From contig JABDBL010000014.1 in NCBI GenBank assembly GCA_013288645.1, forward strand, positions 1 to 59,362: a stretch of DNA of 59,362 bases, read 5' to 3'. Origin of the DNA: Candidatus Melainabacteria bacterium. Its GTDB lineage: Bacteria; Cyanobacteriota; Vampirovibrionia; Obscuribacterales; Obscuribacteraceae. The notes under the pieces were generated by a model that was given only the letters and a program-made list of their open reading frames with translations, made no database searches and had not been told where the DNA came from. The position numbers were made by a program, and so were the translations under genes. How positions within the stretch are numbered: position 1 is the first letter of the stretch; each line of letters opens with the position of its first letter. Below are positions 1 through 7,990 of the stretch, piece after piece.

Positions 1-1016
1 ACGTGCCAGAACAGCCTCATCGTAAAGCAACAATATACGTAGCTGAAACAACACTCAAAAGACAAGCTCTTATCAATGAAATTTTAGGAGCTGTCATTGT
101 TCCTCAATTGTGTTTTATATGTTCAGCTGCTCTAGCTGTATGGTTTGGTGTGGCAAGAGGATTGGCCCCGTTGGAGCCGGTAAGAAGAGCAATTGCCAGT
201 CGAACACAATGGGATTTACGTCCGGTTAGACATTTAAAAACACCGGTTGAAGTTAAACCTCTAATCTTGGCAATTGATGATTTGCTTGTAAGGCTTAACG
301 ATGATATTGAATCCCAACATCGTTTTGTAGCGAATGCTGCGCATCAATTACGTACGCCGCTTGCTGGACTGAAGACACAAGTAGAACTCAGTCTTAGAGC
401 TATGAATAAGGATGAGTTGGCTGTTGTGCTTAAACAAGTGAATCGCAGTGTAGATAATATGACCAGGTTGGTTAACCAGTTATTGTCTCTTGCCAAATTG
501 GAACCCGCTAGCGCTTGGCTTGTAAAACAATCAGAAATTGATCTTAATCCAGTGATTAAAGAAGCCACTTCTGATCTGGTTCCATGGGCAGTAGATAAAG
601 AAATAGATTTAGGTTTTGAAGGTTGTGATATACCAGCAATTATTGCTGGAGATAAAAGTAGCATTCGCGAGTTGGTGACTAATTTAGTAGATAATGCCAT
701 TAGATACACTCAACCAGGCGGTAAAGTGACTGTAAAATTGGCTGTCAATAGTGGTGCTAATGAGCAGGCGGCTGATAAGAGAGTGGTAGATTTATTAGTG
801 GAAGATGATGGGCCAGGTATACCCGTAACAGAGAGAGATAAAGTTTTTGAGAGATTCTATCGAGTGCTTGGCAACAACGTTCCGGGCAGTGGATTGGGAT
901 TAGCTATTGTGAAAGAGATTGTACAAGCTCACGATGCCAAGATCTTGATTTATTCGGGTGAAGGTGGAAAAGGAACGATAGCAAATGTTCGTTTCCCAGC
1001 TGGAGTACCGAAGTAA
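1..1016 (+). CDS. Sensor histidine kinase, C-terminal part (cut by left edge)
   Basis: This is the C-terminal part of a membrane histidine kinase of the TctE/QseC type; the frame is already open at the first base, so the N-terminus lies outside the window. One membrane helix (about residues 25-48 of the visible part) is followed by a HAMP-like linker. The H-box AAHQLRTPLAGL has the phospho-accepting His near visible residue 114. Then come the N-box NLVDNAIRYTQPGG, the G1 box VEDDGPGIP, the F-box FERFYRV and the G2 box GSGLGLAIV, so the catalytic part is complete. The segment before the helix (VAETTLKRQAL) matches the end of the 2CSK_N sensor domain usual in this family. A cognate response regulator is expected just upstream. 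The signal sensed cannot be told. Confidence 0.93.
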   Translation, partial: VPEQPHRKATIYVAETTLKRQALINEILGAVIVPQLCFICSAALAVWFGVARGLAPLEPVRRAIASRTQWDLRPVRHLKTPVEVKPLILAIDDLLVRLNDDIESQHRFVANAAHQLRTPLAGLKTQVELSLRAMNKDELAVVLKQVNRSVDNMTRLVNQLLSLAKLEPASAWLVKQSEIDLNPVIKEATSDLVPWAVDKEIDLGFEGCDIPAIIAGDKSSIRELVTNLVDNAIRYTQPGGKVTVKLAVNSGANEQAADKRVVDLLVEDDGPGIPVTERDKVFERFYRVLGNNVPGSGLGLAIVKEIVQAHDAKILIYSGEGGKGTIANVRFPAGVPK

Positions 1017-1264
1017 ATCTTCCATCTAATGCATCGCATATATACTTGTTAAGTATGCTGATTTGTATTTATATTGGCCAAAAAATGATTGCTTTTTGTT
1101 GATGCTGAAAGGTGCAGACTGCTGGCATTCCTTGCTGTTAGCTGTAAGTTTCGCGCAAGCTTCTGTAAGGCTGGCGCAAGTTTGTTTGTGTAAGGTGTTG
1201 CTAACGAAAGAGGAACAAATCTATCTTTTGTTGCTGGCCAAAAAATTATAAGAGGATTCTATTT

Positions 1265-2842
1265 GTGGTAGTGGAAAAATCACTTTCAAATAGTACTAAA
1301 GACCCACTTGTTAGCAATAAGATTGTTAGTCTGAAGTCGGCTTTGTACCCAACTATTGTTGAGGAAATGTCAGATCTGGAAAGTGGCACTTTAGTTGAAA
1401 TGCTGCATTTAGACCAAGAACCTATAATTGTTGAAGAAGACTTTTCTGTTCCCATAACTCAATTTGATTCTATTGCTCAAGAAGAAGAAGATTTACTAAA
1501 GCTAGAGGCAGAGGTTTGTTCACATGGTGATACCGTACACTATGCAAAAAAACCGAAGATATTTGCTAACTGTTCGGGCAGCTATCTTTATGACAGTTAT
1601 GAAACACCTTATCTTGATTTGCAAATGTGGTATTCGGCAGTCAACCTTGGCTATAGCAATCAAAGAATAAACGATGCCTTAAAGAACCAAATAGACACCT
1701 TGCCTCAATTGGCTTGTCAATATTTGCATAAAGAAAAAATTGTGCTCTCCGCCAAAATAGTAGATTCTGCAAAGAGAGCTTTTGGTGAAGTTGGACGTGT
1801 GCACTTCAATGTTGGCGGTTCTCAAGCCGTAGAAGATGCCTTAAAACTTGTACGCAAAACAACTGGTAAAAGCAGACAATTTGCTTTTGAAGGTGGTTAC
1901 CATGGACGCACTTTAGCTGTAAGCTCGATTACGTCGTCGTATCGTTATAGAGAAAATTATGGTGAATTTGGTGACAGAGCTGAATTTGTTCCTTTTCCAT
2001 ATTGTTTTCGTTGTCCTTATGGAAAGCAAGTTGAGTCATGCGAGCTTTATTGCGTTCAGCAAGTAGAAAGAAAATTTGAGCATGAATATACAGGCGCTTG
2101 GAATCCAAAAACAAAGAAAAGCGAATTTGGTGCTTTTGTAATAGAGCCTGTACAGGCTACAGGCGGTTACATTATTCCGCCAAAAGGCTATTTTGAGCGT
2201 CTAGCTAAATTGTGTAAAGAATATGGAATTATGCTCATTGACGATGAGATTCAGATGGGCCTTTTCCGTACAGGCAAAATGTGGGCAGCAGAGAATTTCG
2301 GCATCAAGCCAGATATTATGGTTTTTGCAAAAGCACTTACTAATGGAATGAATCCGCTTTCTGGTATTTGGGCTAAAGAACAATATATAAGTCCTGACAA
2401 GTTTGGACCTGGATCTACGCATTCAACCTTTTCTTCAAATAGCCTTGGCACTGCTGCGGCCTTAGAAGTGATGAAAATCTTTGAAGAAGGTAATTACGAA
2501 AAGACTGTCAATGAAAAGGGAGCATATTTTCTTGCGCGTCTTAAAGACTTACAAAAACATCATCCAGAAATTGGGCATGTGGACGGTTTAGGTTTGGCTT
2601 TGCGAGTAGAAATGTGCCAAGCAGATGGTTTTGCTCCTAATCGTGAATTGGCAGATAAGATGTTCCAACGCGGGTTGGAGGGTGACCTTAAAGTAAACGG
2701 TTGTAAGTTGGGTCTAATTTTAGACATCGGGGGTTATTACAAAAATGCAGTAACACTTGCTCCATCTCTAGAAATTTCCTATGAAGAAATAGATCTTGCT
2801 TGTGATTGTTTGGACGTATTGATTAGCGAGTGCAAAGCATAA
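1265..2842 (+). CDS. Class-III PLP-dependent aminotransferase
   Basis: Fold-type I, class-III aminotransferase of the GABA/ornithine/acetylornithine group, moving an amino group between an omega- or alpha-amine and a 2-oxo acid. Visible motifs are the cofactor-phosphate region NVGGSQAVEDALK, FEGGYHGRT, the DDEIQMGLFRTGK segment and the PLP lysine in FAKALTNGM (Lys356). At 525 aa it is longer than the usual 400-460 aa because of about 80 extra acidic residues at the N-terminus. A Cys-rich insert, CFRCPYGK followed by CELYC, recalls the Cys pair of animal GABA aminotransferases. The GTG start follows AGAGGA at good spacing. Its stop overlaps the ATG of the HAD phosphatase (TAATG), so the two are probably co-translated. 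The substrate is not determined. Confidence 0.85.
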   Translation: MVVEKSLSNSTKDPLVSNKIVSLKSALYPTIVEEMSDLESGTLVEMLHLDQEPIIVEEDFSVPITQFDSIAQEEEDLLKLEAEVCSHGDTVHYAKKPKIFANCSGSYLYDSYETPYLDLQMWYSAVNLGYSNQRINDALKNQIDTLPQLACQYLHKEKIVLSAKIVDSAKRAFGEVGRVHFNVGGSQAVEDALKLVRKTTGKSRQFAFEGGYHGRTLAVSSITSSYRYRENYGEFGDRAEFVPFPYCFRCPYGKQVESCELYCVQQVERKFEHEYTGAWNPKTKKSEFGAFVIEPVQATGGYIIPPKGYFERLAKLCKEYGIMLIDDEIQMGLFRTGKMWAAENFGIKPDIMVFAKALTNGMNPLSGIWAKEQYISPDKFGPGSTHSTFSSNSLGTAAALEVMKIFEEGNYEKTVNEKGAYFLARLKDLQKHHPEIGHVDGLGLALRVEMCQADGFAPNRELADKMFQRGLEGDLKVNGCKLGLILDIGGYYKNAVTLAPSLEISYEEIDLACDCLDVLISECKA

Positions 2843-3576
2843 TGAACACGAATAGTATGGCAACTCTCCCTGGACGCAATAAAAACAGCACTGGGATGTT
2901 GGATTTAGGTGGCAGGCCAACAGTAGTCTTTTGCGACTTTGACGGGACGGTCACAACTAGCGATGTCACAGATGTTTTGCTCCAACAATTGGCGCATCCG
3001 TCCTGGCAAGAAATTGAAGAACGCTGGCTTAGCGGCGAAATTGATGATTGTCAGTGCATGGCTCAACAAATTGCTTTGATTGATGGAGCTTGGCCAAATA
3101 TAGTTAAAGTCGTAGACAATTCTATAGCTATTGATGCGCATTTTAAGTCTTTTATGGCATTGTGCAATGACATGCATATACCTGTTTATATAGGTAGTAA
3201 TGGCTTAGATAGAATCATAACGCATATACTAAATAGAGAGTCTATACAAGTAGAAGGCTATTGGGCATATAGACTGATAGAAAGAAATAAATCTTGGTCA
3301 CTTGAATTTCCTCAAGGGGAAAAAAGAGGGAAGTGTAGAACACCTCATAGCATTGCTTGCAAGTGTGCCTTATTGGAAAGACAATTGACTGATAAAGATC
3401 CGTACAAGATTGTTATTGGTGATAGCAAGAGCGATTTCTGCTGGTCTACTAAAGCCGATTTCGTTTTTGCCAAGGCAAAACTGGCTCAATATTGTCGCGA
3501 ACAAGATATTGATCATCAAACTTTTGTTGATTTTTCACATATCAATGAGTGCTTAGAACAGAAGATAGCTGCCTAA
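2842..3576 (+). CDS. HAD-family phosphatase, MtnX-like
   Basis: Haloacid-dehalogenase-fold phosphatase of about 244 aa. The catalytic motif I FCDFDGTVT supplies the nucleophilic Asp and the general acid/base Asp; motif II lies in YIGSNGLD and motif III/IV in VIGDSKSDF. Overall layout and length resemble MtnX (2-hydroxy-3-keto-5-methylthiopentenyl-1-phosphate phosphatase) and SerB-like proteins. I chose the ATG whose first base is the last base of the aminotransferase stop codon; a GTG 12 bases upstream is in frame but less likely. No other methionine-salvage gene is nearby, so the MtnX assignment is family-level only. About 30 bases of its 3' end were duplicated into the spacer downstream. 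Confidence 0.75.
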   Translation: MNTNSMATLPGRNKNSTGMLDLGGRPTVVFCDFDGTVTTSDVTDVLLQQLAHPSWQEIEERWLSGEIDDCQCMAQQIALIDGAWPNIVKVVDNSIAIDAHFKSFMALCNDMHIPVYIGSNGLDRIITHILNRESIQVEGYWAYRLIERNKSWSLEFPQGEKRGKCRTPHSIACKCALLERQLTDKDPYKIVIGDSKSDFCWSTKADFVFAKAKLAQYCREQDIDHQTFVDFSHINECLEQKIAA

Positions 3577-3797
3577 ACGATCTTCTTTAGTCACCAAATT
3601 GTTGTCATTGATGTATTTCTATGCGTGTAAACGATATAGAAGCATTATTCGATCGCTTTTCTCCACATAGAATTTGCAGTCCCAGCGCTTGTTAATGCAA
3701 AGTCCTAGACATAACTGGCTTGATAGCTTAGTTCTATACTTACAAAGTAGATAAACTTTAAATGTCTTATGGGGTAGTAGCGCTATCAAATTGGCTT

Positions 3798-3805
3798 GCT
3801 ATACT
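3798..3805 (+). promoter_or_regulatory. Extended -10 promoter of structured RNA 1
   Basis: TGCTATACT is an extended -10 (TGn plus TATACT at 3800-3805). No good -35 hexamer sits 17 bases upstream, as is normal for extended -10 promoters. The preceding block AAACTTTAAATGTCTTATGGG is conserved in both copies and may be an activator or UP-like site. Transcription would start near 3812. Confidence 0.6.
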
Positions 3806-3811
3806 AATTAC

Positions 3812-4020
3812 ATAAGCGGTGAGTTCTTACAAAACAGTTAAGAACGTTGAGCCGAGGGGATTAGTAGAAACATCAGGTCGGCGCTGACCAGAAACTGTAG
3901 CGAAATCCCGTCATATGTGAAGGACTAACTGAAGCATGTGAAAATACTGAGCCCGTGTCGCAAGGGGCAGTTAGACAGTAGCTTGAATACCACCGTAGAG
4001 CAATCTAGGTGGTATTTTCG
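3812..4020 (+). ncRNA. Structured small RNA, copy 1 (no known family recognised)
   Basis: A non-coding unit of about 205 nt between an extended -10 promoter and an intrinsic terminator. Helices I can see: GTTCTTA 3823-3829 with TAAGAAC 3839-3845; GGGATT 3857-3862 with AATCCC 3904-3909, enclosing a small hairpin GGTC 3876-3879 / GACC 3886-3889; CTAACTG 3925-3931 with CAGTTAG 3968-3974. No long reading frame is present. It lacks the hallmarks of tmRNA, RNase P RNA and SRP RNA; a 6S-like role is possible by size but I do not see the central-bubble fold. The second copy keeps these helices, including a compensatory base-pair change, which supports a selected RNA structure. Confidence 0.72.
3987..4018 (+). 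terminator. Intrinsic terminator of structured RNA 1
   Basis: ATACCACC (3987-3994) pairs with GGTGGTAT (4008-4015), with an inner TAGA/TCTA extension, followed by TTTTCGTTT. This is a standard rho-independent terminator. Confidence 0.85.
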
Positions 4021-4393
4021 TTTGCATATTATTTTCTAAATAGACAGTGTGTATTAAATCAGCGGAAAATAGAAAGGTGGTATAGAGAGTACTAACTTTT
4101 TTATATATTATGCCTTGCTGTTTGTATGTGCTGCTTGCAAAGAATGAATCCCTAGAACAGAAGATACTGAGCTAGTTTGCTAGTCTTTTTTGAATAAATT
4201 CTAGTTTGTATATTTATTGAACCCGTTTTATATAAAAGCAATATTTGATCGCTTTTTACCGCATACGTTTTATAGTCCCAGCGCTTGTTAATGGTAAAGC
4301 TTGCTAATAAATGGCTTTATAGCTAGGTCTTATACTTATAAAGCGCATAAACTTTAAATGTCTTATGGGGTAGTGGCGCTATTAAATTGGCTT

Positions 4394-4401
4394 GCTATAC
4401 T
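4394..4401 (+). promoter_or_regulatory. Extended -10 promoter of structured RNA 2
   Basis: TGCTATACT, identical to the copy 1 promoter, with TATACT at 4396-4401. The upstream conserved block and the start region ATTACATAAGCGG are also kept, so copy 2 should be transcribed, starting near 4408. Confidence 0.6.
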
Positions 4402-4407
4402 AATTAC

Positions 4408-4616
4408 ATAAGCGGTGAGTTCTTACAAAACAGTTAAGAACTATGAGCCGAGGGGATAAGTGGAAACACCAGGTTGGCGCTAATCAGAAACAGTAGCGAA
4501 ATCCCGTCATATGTGAAGGACTAACTGAAGCATATGAAAATACTGAGCCCATGTCGCAAGGGGCAGTTAGACAGTAGCTTAAATACCACCGTAGAGTTAA
4601 TCTAGGTGGTGTTTTC
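4408..4616 (+). ncRNA. Structured small RNA, copy 2
   Basis: Second copy of the structured RNA, clearly alignable with copy 1 over its whole length. The hairpin GGTC/GACC of copy 1 is GGTT (4472-4475) / AATC (4482-4485) here: one C-G pair became T-A and one G-C became G-U, so pairing is kept although three bases changed. The 7-bp helices GTTCTTA/TAAGAAC and CTAACTG/CAGTTAG are unchanged; the GGGAT/ATCCC helix loses its outermost pair. Substitutions therefore fall mostly where structure is spared. This looks like two active paralogous RNAs, not one gene and one relic. Confidence 0.72.
4583..4616 (+). terminator. Intrinsic terminator of structured RNA 2
   Basis: ATACCACC (4583-4590) pairs with GGTGGTGT (4605-4612), with one G-U, plus the inner TAGA/TCTA pairs, followed by TTTTCGTTTT. 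Function appears preserved in copy 2. Confidence 0.83.
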
Positions 4617-4660
4617 GTTTTGGCATAATTTATTCTTTTAAATAGAAGAGTGCAGGTCAG

Positions 4661-5818
4661 ATGGCAACGGATAGTCGAAAGATGTTGTGGCGAACACTAA
4701 TCTTTTTATATATTGGGCTAAGCTGTCTTTTGTACGGTGCTTGCTCTATTTTGTCAGATCTGGCACCGGTCAAAGAAGAAGTGGTAGATGTTCGGGACTG
4801 GCTGGTAGTACCTATTTTCTATGCTACTAACCGTGCGCGTGCTGATTCTAAACAAATTGATTTTCTTGAAAAGAAGAACAATGGTCCTTTGGCATTTGGT
4901 GTCAAAAACATTTGTGTGCCTTATCCTGAAAAGGTATCAATTAGTCCTGAGATTATTGATCGTTTGGGATGGCGACTCATTCATTTGCAGAAGGCGATTC
5001 CTTCTAATACCTTACCTGTAATTCTGCCAGAGCAAAAGAACCATATTCCGGATCAAGAATTTTCGCCCCGCGAAGTAGCAAGTGCATTTGAAAAATATCG
5101 AGGTCTTATAGTTAACGGTGACGTAGTTGTATTTGTACATGGTTGCTGTGTGACGTTCAAAACATCCCTAGAAAGAACCGCCAAACTAGCTGTGCAAATG
5201 CAGACACCCGTAATTGTTTATAGCTGGGTTTCGCCAATTGGATTTGAAAAATATTTAGAAAATGGAACTCTTGCTCAACAAGCCTATGATAGTTTTTGTA
5301 CTTTTTTAGATAGACTGGCGCAGCGTGTGCCTACTGATAAAACTATAGTAATTGGACATAGTATGGGTGCAGGCTTTATAGATGAGGCTTTTGTCAGGCG
5401 CTTTGAGCGATCATATGGTGGCAAAGTATTGCCTAAATACAAAGAGATAATATTTTCACAACCAGATATAGATGCAAGAGTCTATCTTAATCACGACAAA
5501 AACACTATTAGTCAGGCGAATAAAACCACTATATTTATGGTTTCCGATGATCCTAGATTAAGAACAGCGGCTCTTGCCCACGGTAGGTTTGAACGTTTAG
5601 GACTGCCTGGCCCTCTTTTAGATGAATTATGCAAGCTAGATACGCAAGACATTATTGACTTGACTGTATCTGGCATCGGGCACAACCTACCAGCAAGATT
5701 CATCGGCAGCATGTACCGCATCGGTACAATAAATGGGTCAGACTACAACCTAGTTCAAAAGCAAAAGCACTTATTTATTTTAGAACGTAATGACTCGACA
5801 ACACCAACTAAGCATTAA
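4661..5818 (+). CDS. DUF900-type alpha/beta hydrolase
   Basis: Alpha/beta-hydrolase of the DUF900 family (385 aa). The core begins with VVVFVHGCC (oxyanion strand), has the nucleophile elbow GHSMG with Ser234, and continues to SQPDIDARVY, which carries the acidic residue typical of this family. The catalytic His is probably in the late SGIGHNL segment. An N-terminal hydrophobic stretch (residues about 10-28) acts as a signal peptide or anchor; a Cys at 28 gives a poor lipobox, so a lipoprotein is possible but not convincing. The substrate is unknown; relatives are annotated as esterase/lipase-like. It starts just after the duplicated RNA unit and is probably expressed on its own. Confidence 0.8.
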   Translation: MATDSRKMLWRTLIFLYIGLSCLLYGACSILSDLAPVKEEVVDVRDWLVVPIFYATNRARADSKQIDFLEKKNNGPLAFGVKNICVPYPEKVSISPEIIDRLGWRLIHLQKAIPSNTLPVILPEQKNHIPDQEFSPREVASAFEKYRGLIVNGDVVVFVHGCCVTFKTSLERTAKLAVQMQTPVIVYSWVSPIGFEKYLENGTLAQQAYDSFCTFLDRLAQRVPTDKTIVIGHSMGAGFIDEAFVRRFERSYGGKVLPKYKEIIFSQPDIDARVYLNHDKNTISQANKTTIFMVSDDPRLRTAALAHGRFERLGLPGPLLDELCKLDTQDIIDLTVSGIGHNLPARFIGSMYRIGTINGSDYNLVQKQKHLFILERNDSTTPTKH

Positions 5819-5851
5819 ATATTGTCCGTACAATGATAGCTAATTATCGAT

Positions 5852-7027
5852 ATGAAAAGTTGTGATGTTTTAATTATCGGTGCTGGAGCCGCTGGCATGA
5901 TGTGCGCCATTGAAGCGGGTAAGCGCAAGCGCAAAACTATTTTGTTGGACCACAGTGAAAAAATTGGTCGTAAAATTTTGATTTCGGGTGGTGGACGTTG
6001 CAATTTTACGAACATCAATACTAATGCTGATTCTTTTGTTTCACAGAATCCACATTTTTGTAAGTCAGCACTGGCGCGGTATACGCCGCAAGACTTTATT
6101 GGTCTAGTAAAGAAGCATGGTATCAAATTTCATGAGAAGAAATTAGGTCAATTGTTTTGTAATAATTCAGCCCAGGAAATTGTCGATTTATTGACGGAAG
6201 AATGTGAGAAGGTTGGTAATCGCTTTCAATTGGGGTGCAAAGTAAACGCAATTAAAAACAACGATCAGTTTGTGGTGGACACTAATAAGGAAACTTATGA
6301 ATGTGAGTCTGTAGTAATAGCCACAGGTGGTCTGTCTATACCACAAATTGGAGCTACTGGTTTTGGTTATGATATAGCGCGGCAATTTGGTTTATCGATT
6401 GTTGAAACTGCGCCTGCTTTGGATGGTTTTAATTTTAAGAAAGAGGATTTGGCTCACTTTGCTGCTTTAACTGGAGTATCGATTGATACGATAGTATCTT
6501 GTAATGGAGCGGCTTTTCGCGAGAATATATTATTTACTCATACAGGCTTAAGTGGACCAGCCAGTTTGCAGAGTTCTTTATATTGGAAGAAGCCTATGCC
6601 GCTGCAAATTGATCTATTGCCAAATGTGAATGTTGTTGACTTTTTGAATCGTATGCGAAAAGAAAAATCAAAAAATCTAATTAAAAATGTATTGGCTGAA
6701 GTTTTGCCTAAACGTTTTGCAGAAGAGTTTTGCGAATATTATAAATTAGCTGGTAATTTATCTGAAATATCTGATAAACGTTTGGCAGAGTTGGGCGCAA
6801 CTTTAAAAGCCTGGCAAATATTTCCTGATGGAACAGTTGGTTATAAAAAAGCGGAGGTCACCAGGGGTGGTGTTAATACTAATGAATTATCTTCGCAATC
6901 TATGGAAGCGAAAAAAGTACCAGGACTGTATTTTATAGGCGAGGTTGTTGATGTTACAGGACAATTGGGCGGCTATAATTTTCAATGGGCTTGGGCGTCT
7001 GGTTTTGCGGCTGGACAATACGCTTAA
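5852..7027 (+). CDS. NAD(P)/FAD-dependent oxidoreductase, BaiN/HI0933 family
   Basis: Flavoprotein of the HI0933/YhiN/BaiN family, 391 aa, the usual size. The N-terminal dinucleotide-binding loop is DVLIIGAGAAGMMCAIEAG, followed at once by the family signature GRKILISGGGRCNFTN. The second signature VTRGGVNTNELSSQSMEAK and the C-terminal GQLGGYNFQWAWASGFAAG are also present. Members are soluble FAD proteins; some reduce C=C bonds of bile-acid intermediates, but the role of most is unknown. It is separated from the prp genes by 61 bases containing a promoter-like element and is probably not part of that operon. Confidence 0.88.
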   Translation: MKSCDVLIIGAGAAGMMCAIEAGKRKRKTILLDHSEKIGRKILISGGGRCNFTNINTNADSFVSQNPHFCKSALARYTPQDFIGLVKKHGIKFHEKKLGQLFCNNSAQEIVDLLTEECEKVGNRFQLGCKVNAIKNNDQFVVDTNKETYECESVVIATGGLSIPQIGATGFGYDIARQFGLSIVETAPALDGFNFKKEDLAHFAALTGVSIDTIVSCNGAAFRENILFTHTGLSGPASLQSSLYWKKPMPLQIDLLPNVNVVDFLNRMRKEKSKNLIKNVLAEVLPKRFAEEFCEYYKLAGNLSEISDKRLAELGATLKAWQIFPDGTVGYKKAEVTRGGVNTNELSSQSMEAKKVPGLYFIGEVVDVTGQLGGYNFQWAWASGFAAGQYA

Positions 7028-7039
7028 AGAGCATTAGCG

Positions 7040-7048
7040 TGTTATCAT
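7040..7048 (+). promoter_or_regulatory. Extended -10 promoter before prpB
   Basis: TGTTATCAT lies 40 bases before the prpB ATG, followed by ACATTAATTA. The same TGnTATCAT plus TAATTA arrangement precedes leuA and leuC, and a close variant precedes both structured RNAs. This is the likely start of the prp operon. Confidence 0.5.
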
Positions 7049-7088
7049 ACATTAATTATCAAGCTGATTATTATGGACCGTTGCCATT

Positions 7089-7988
7089 ATGAACGCATCC
7101 TCTTCTCCAGGCTCCAGATTAAAAGCAGCCCTTAAAGCTGAAAAACCTTTGCAAGTCATTGGCACTATTAATGCCTATAGCGCTCTTATGGCGGAGAAAG
7201 TGGGCTTTAATTGTCTATACGTTTCTGGTGCCGGTGTTGCAAATGCTTCTTTTGGGCTACCGGACTTGGGCATTACTACGTTAAACGATGTTATAGAAGA
7301 TGTCAGGCGTATCGCAAATGTTACTTCCCTGCCTATTTTGGTGGACGCCGACACTGGTTTTGGCAGTGCCTTTAATATTGCGCGTACGGTTGTCGAAATG
7401 ACTAAAGCTGGTGCGGCTGGCATACATCTGGAAGATCAAGTGTTTGCCAAACGCTGTGGGCATAGACCTAATAAAGCACTGGTTAGCAAAGAAGAAATGG
7501 TGGATCGTATCAAAGCTGCTGTTGATGCTAAGATCGATCCTGATTTTATAATTATGGCACGCACAGATGCTATTGCTAGTGAAGGCATAAGCAATGCTAT
7601 TGCACGGGCAAAGGCTTATGCGGCTGCCGGTGCTGATATGATTTTTGCTGAAGCTGTGACAGAATTAAATCAATACAAAGAATTTTCTCAAGCTGTAAAA
7701 GTGCCAATTCTAGCTAATATTACTGAATTTGGACAAACGCCTTTATTTACGCTTGATCAGTTAAAAAATGCTGGTGTCAGTTTGGTACTCTATCCGCTCT
7801 CTGCTTTTAGGGCAATGAATGCTGCTGCTTTAAAAGTTTTTGAAATTATAAGAGAAACGGGTACGCAAAAAGATCTTATTAGTTCAATGCAAACGCGCGC
7901 CCAATTGTATGAATTTTTACGCTACGAAGATTACGAGAAAAAATTAGACACATTGTTTAAAAACAGTGAGACAAATAAGGAGAGTTAA
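7089..7988 (+). CDS. prpB: Methylisocitrate lyase
   Basis: Cleaves 2-methylisocitrate to pyruvate and succinate, the last step of the methylcitrate cycle that burns propionyl-CoA. 299 aa, the usual PrpB length. The isocitrate lyase superfamily signature KRCGH is at residues 121-125, with catalytic Cys123. The Mg-binding region LVDADTGFG, the loop GIHLEDQ and the substrate-contact MARTDA are present. Phosphoenolpyruvate mutase-like relatives lack the KRCGH loop, so PrpB is the better call. It is first in a tight prpB-prpC-prpD operon: its TAA lies 2 bases before the prpC ATG, and a good ribosome site (AAGGAG) sits inside its last codons. Confidence 0.92.
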   Translation: MNASSSPGSRLKAALKAEKPLQVIGTINAYSALMAEKVGFNCLYVSGAGVANASFGLPDLGITTLNDVIEDVRRIANVTSLPILVDADTGFGSAFNIARTVVEMTKAGAAGIHLEDQVFAKRCGHRPNKALVSKEEMVDRIKAAVDAKIDPDFIIMARTDAIASEGISNAIARAKAYAAAGADMIFAEAVTELNQYKEFSQAVKVPILANITEFGQTPLFTLDQLKNAGVSLVLYPLSAFRAMNAAALKVFEIIRETGTQKDLISSMQTRAQLYEFLRYEDYEKKLDTLFKNSETNKES

Positions 7989-7990
7989 AA

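Larger units (their letters stand above)
3544..4048 (+). repeat. Tandem duplication, copy 1
   Basis: First copy of an imperfect tandem duplication with a period of about 596-599 bases. It starts in the last codons of the HAD phosphatase gene (AATGA...TAGAACAGAAGATA), runs through an AT-rich control region and a structured RNA with terminator, and fades in AAATAGA-AGTG. Identity is highest across the RNA and its promoter (about 3640-4020) and low in the first 80 bases. Confidence 0.85.
4143..4652 (+). repeat. Tandem duplication, copy 2 (with a relic of the phosphatase gene tail)
   Basis: Second copy of the unit. Positions 4153-4166 repeat TAGAACAGAAGATA from the end of the phosphatase gene at 3554-3567, but the rest of that tail is no longer coding. 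This shows that the duplication breakpoint lay inside the gene. The copy ends just before the DUF900 gene, so the duplication is wholly contained between the two genes. Confidence 0.82.

Noticed and set aside
344-709. 121-aa minus-strand frame inside the first kinase gene
   Set aside because: It lies fully antisense to a well-supported histidine kinase catalytic region and resembles no protein family.
1017-1264. Possible small gene between the kinase and the aminotransferase
   Set aside because: A 62-codon frame exists, but it has no ribosome site, Cys/Leu-rich non-protein-like sequence and no neighbour logic. Nothing else is seen there.
3812-4616. tmRNA, RNase P RNA or SRP RNA as identity of the twin RNAs
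   Set aside because: None of the invariant sequences of these RNAs is seen, and two tandem copies would be unusual for them. 6S RNA is not excluded, but the typical central bubble was not recognised.
4661-4760. Lipoprotein signal in the DUF900 hydrolase
   Set aside because: The residues before Cys28 (Leu-Tyr-Gly-Ala) do not fit a lipobox well; called only as signal or anchor.
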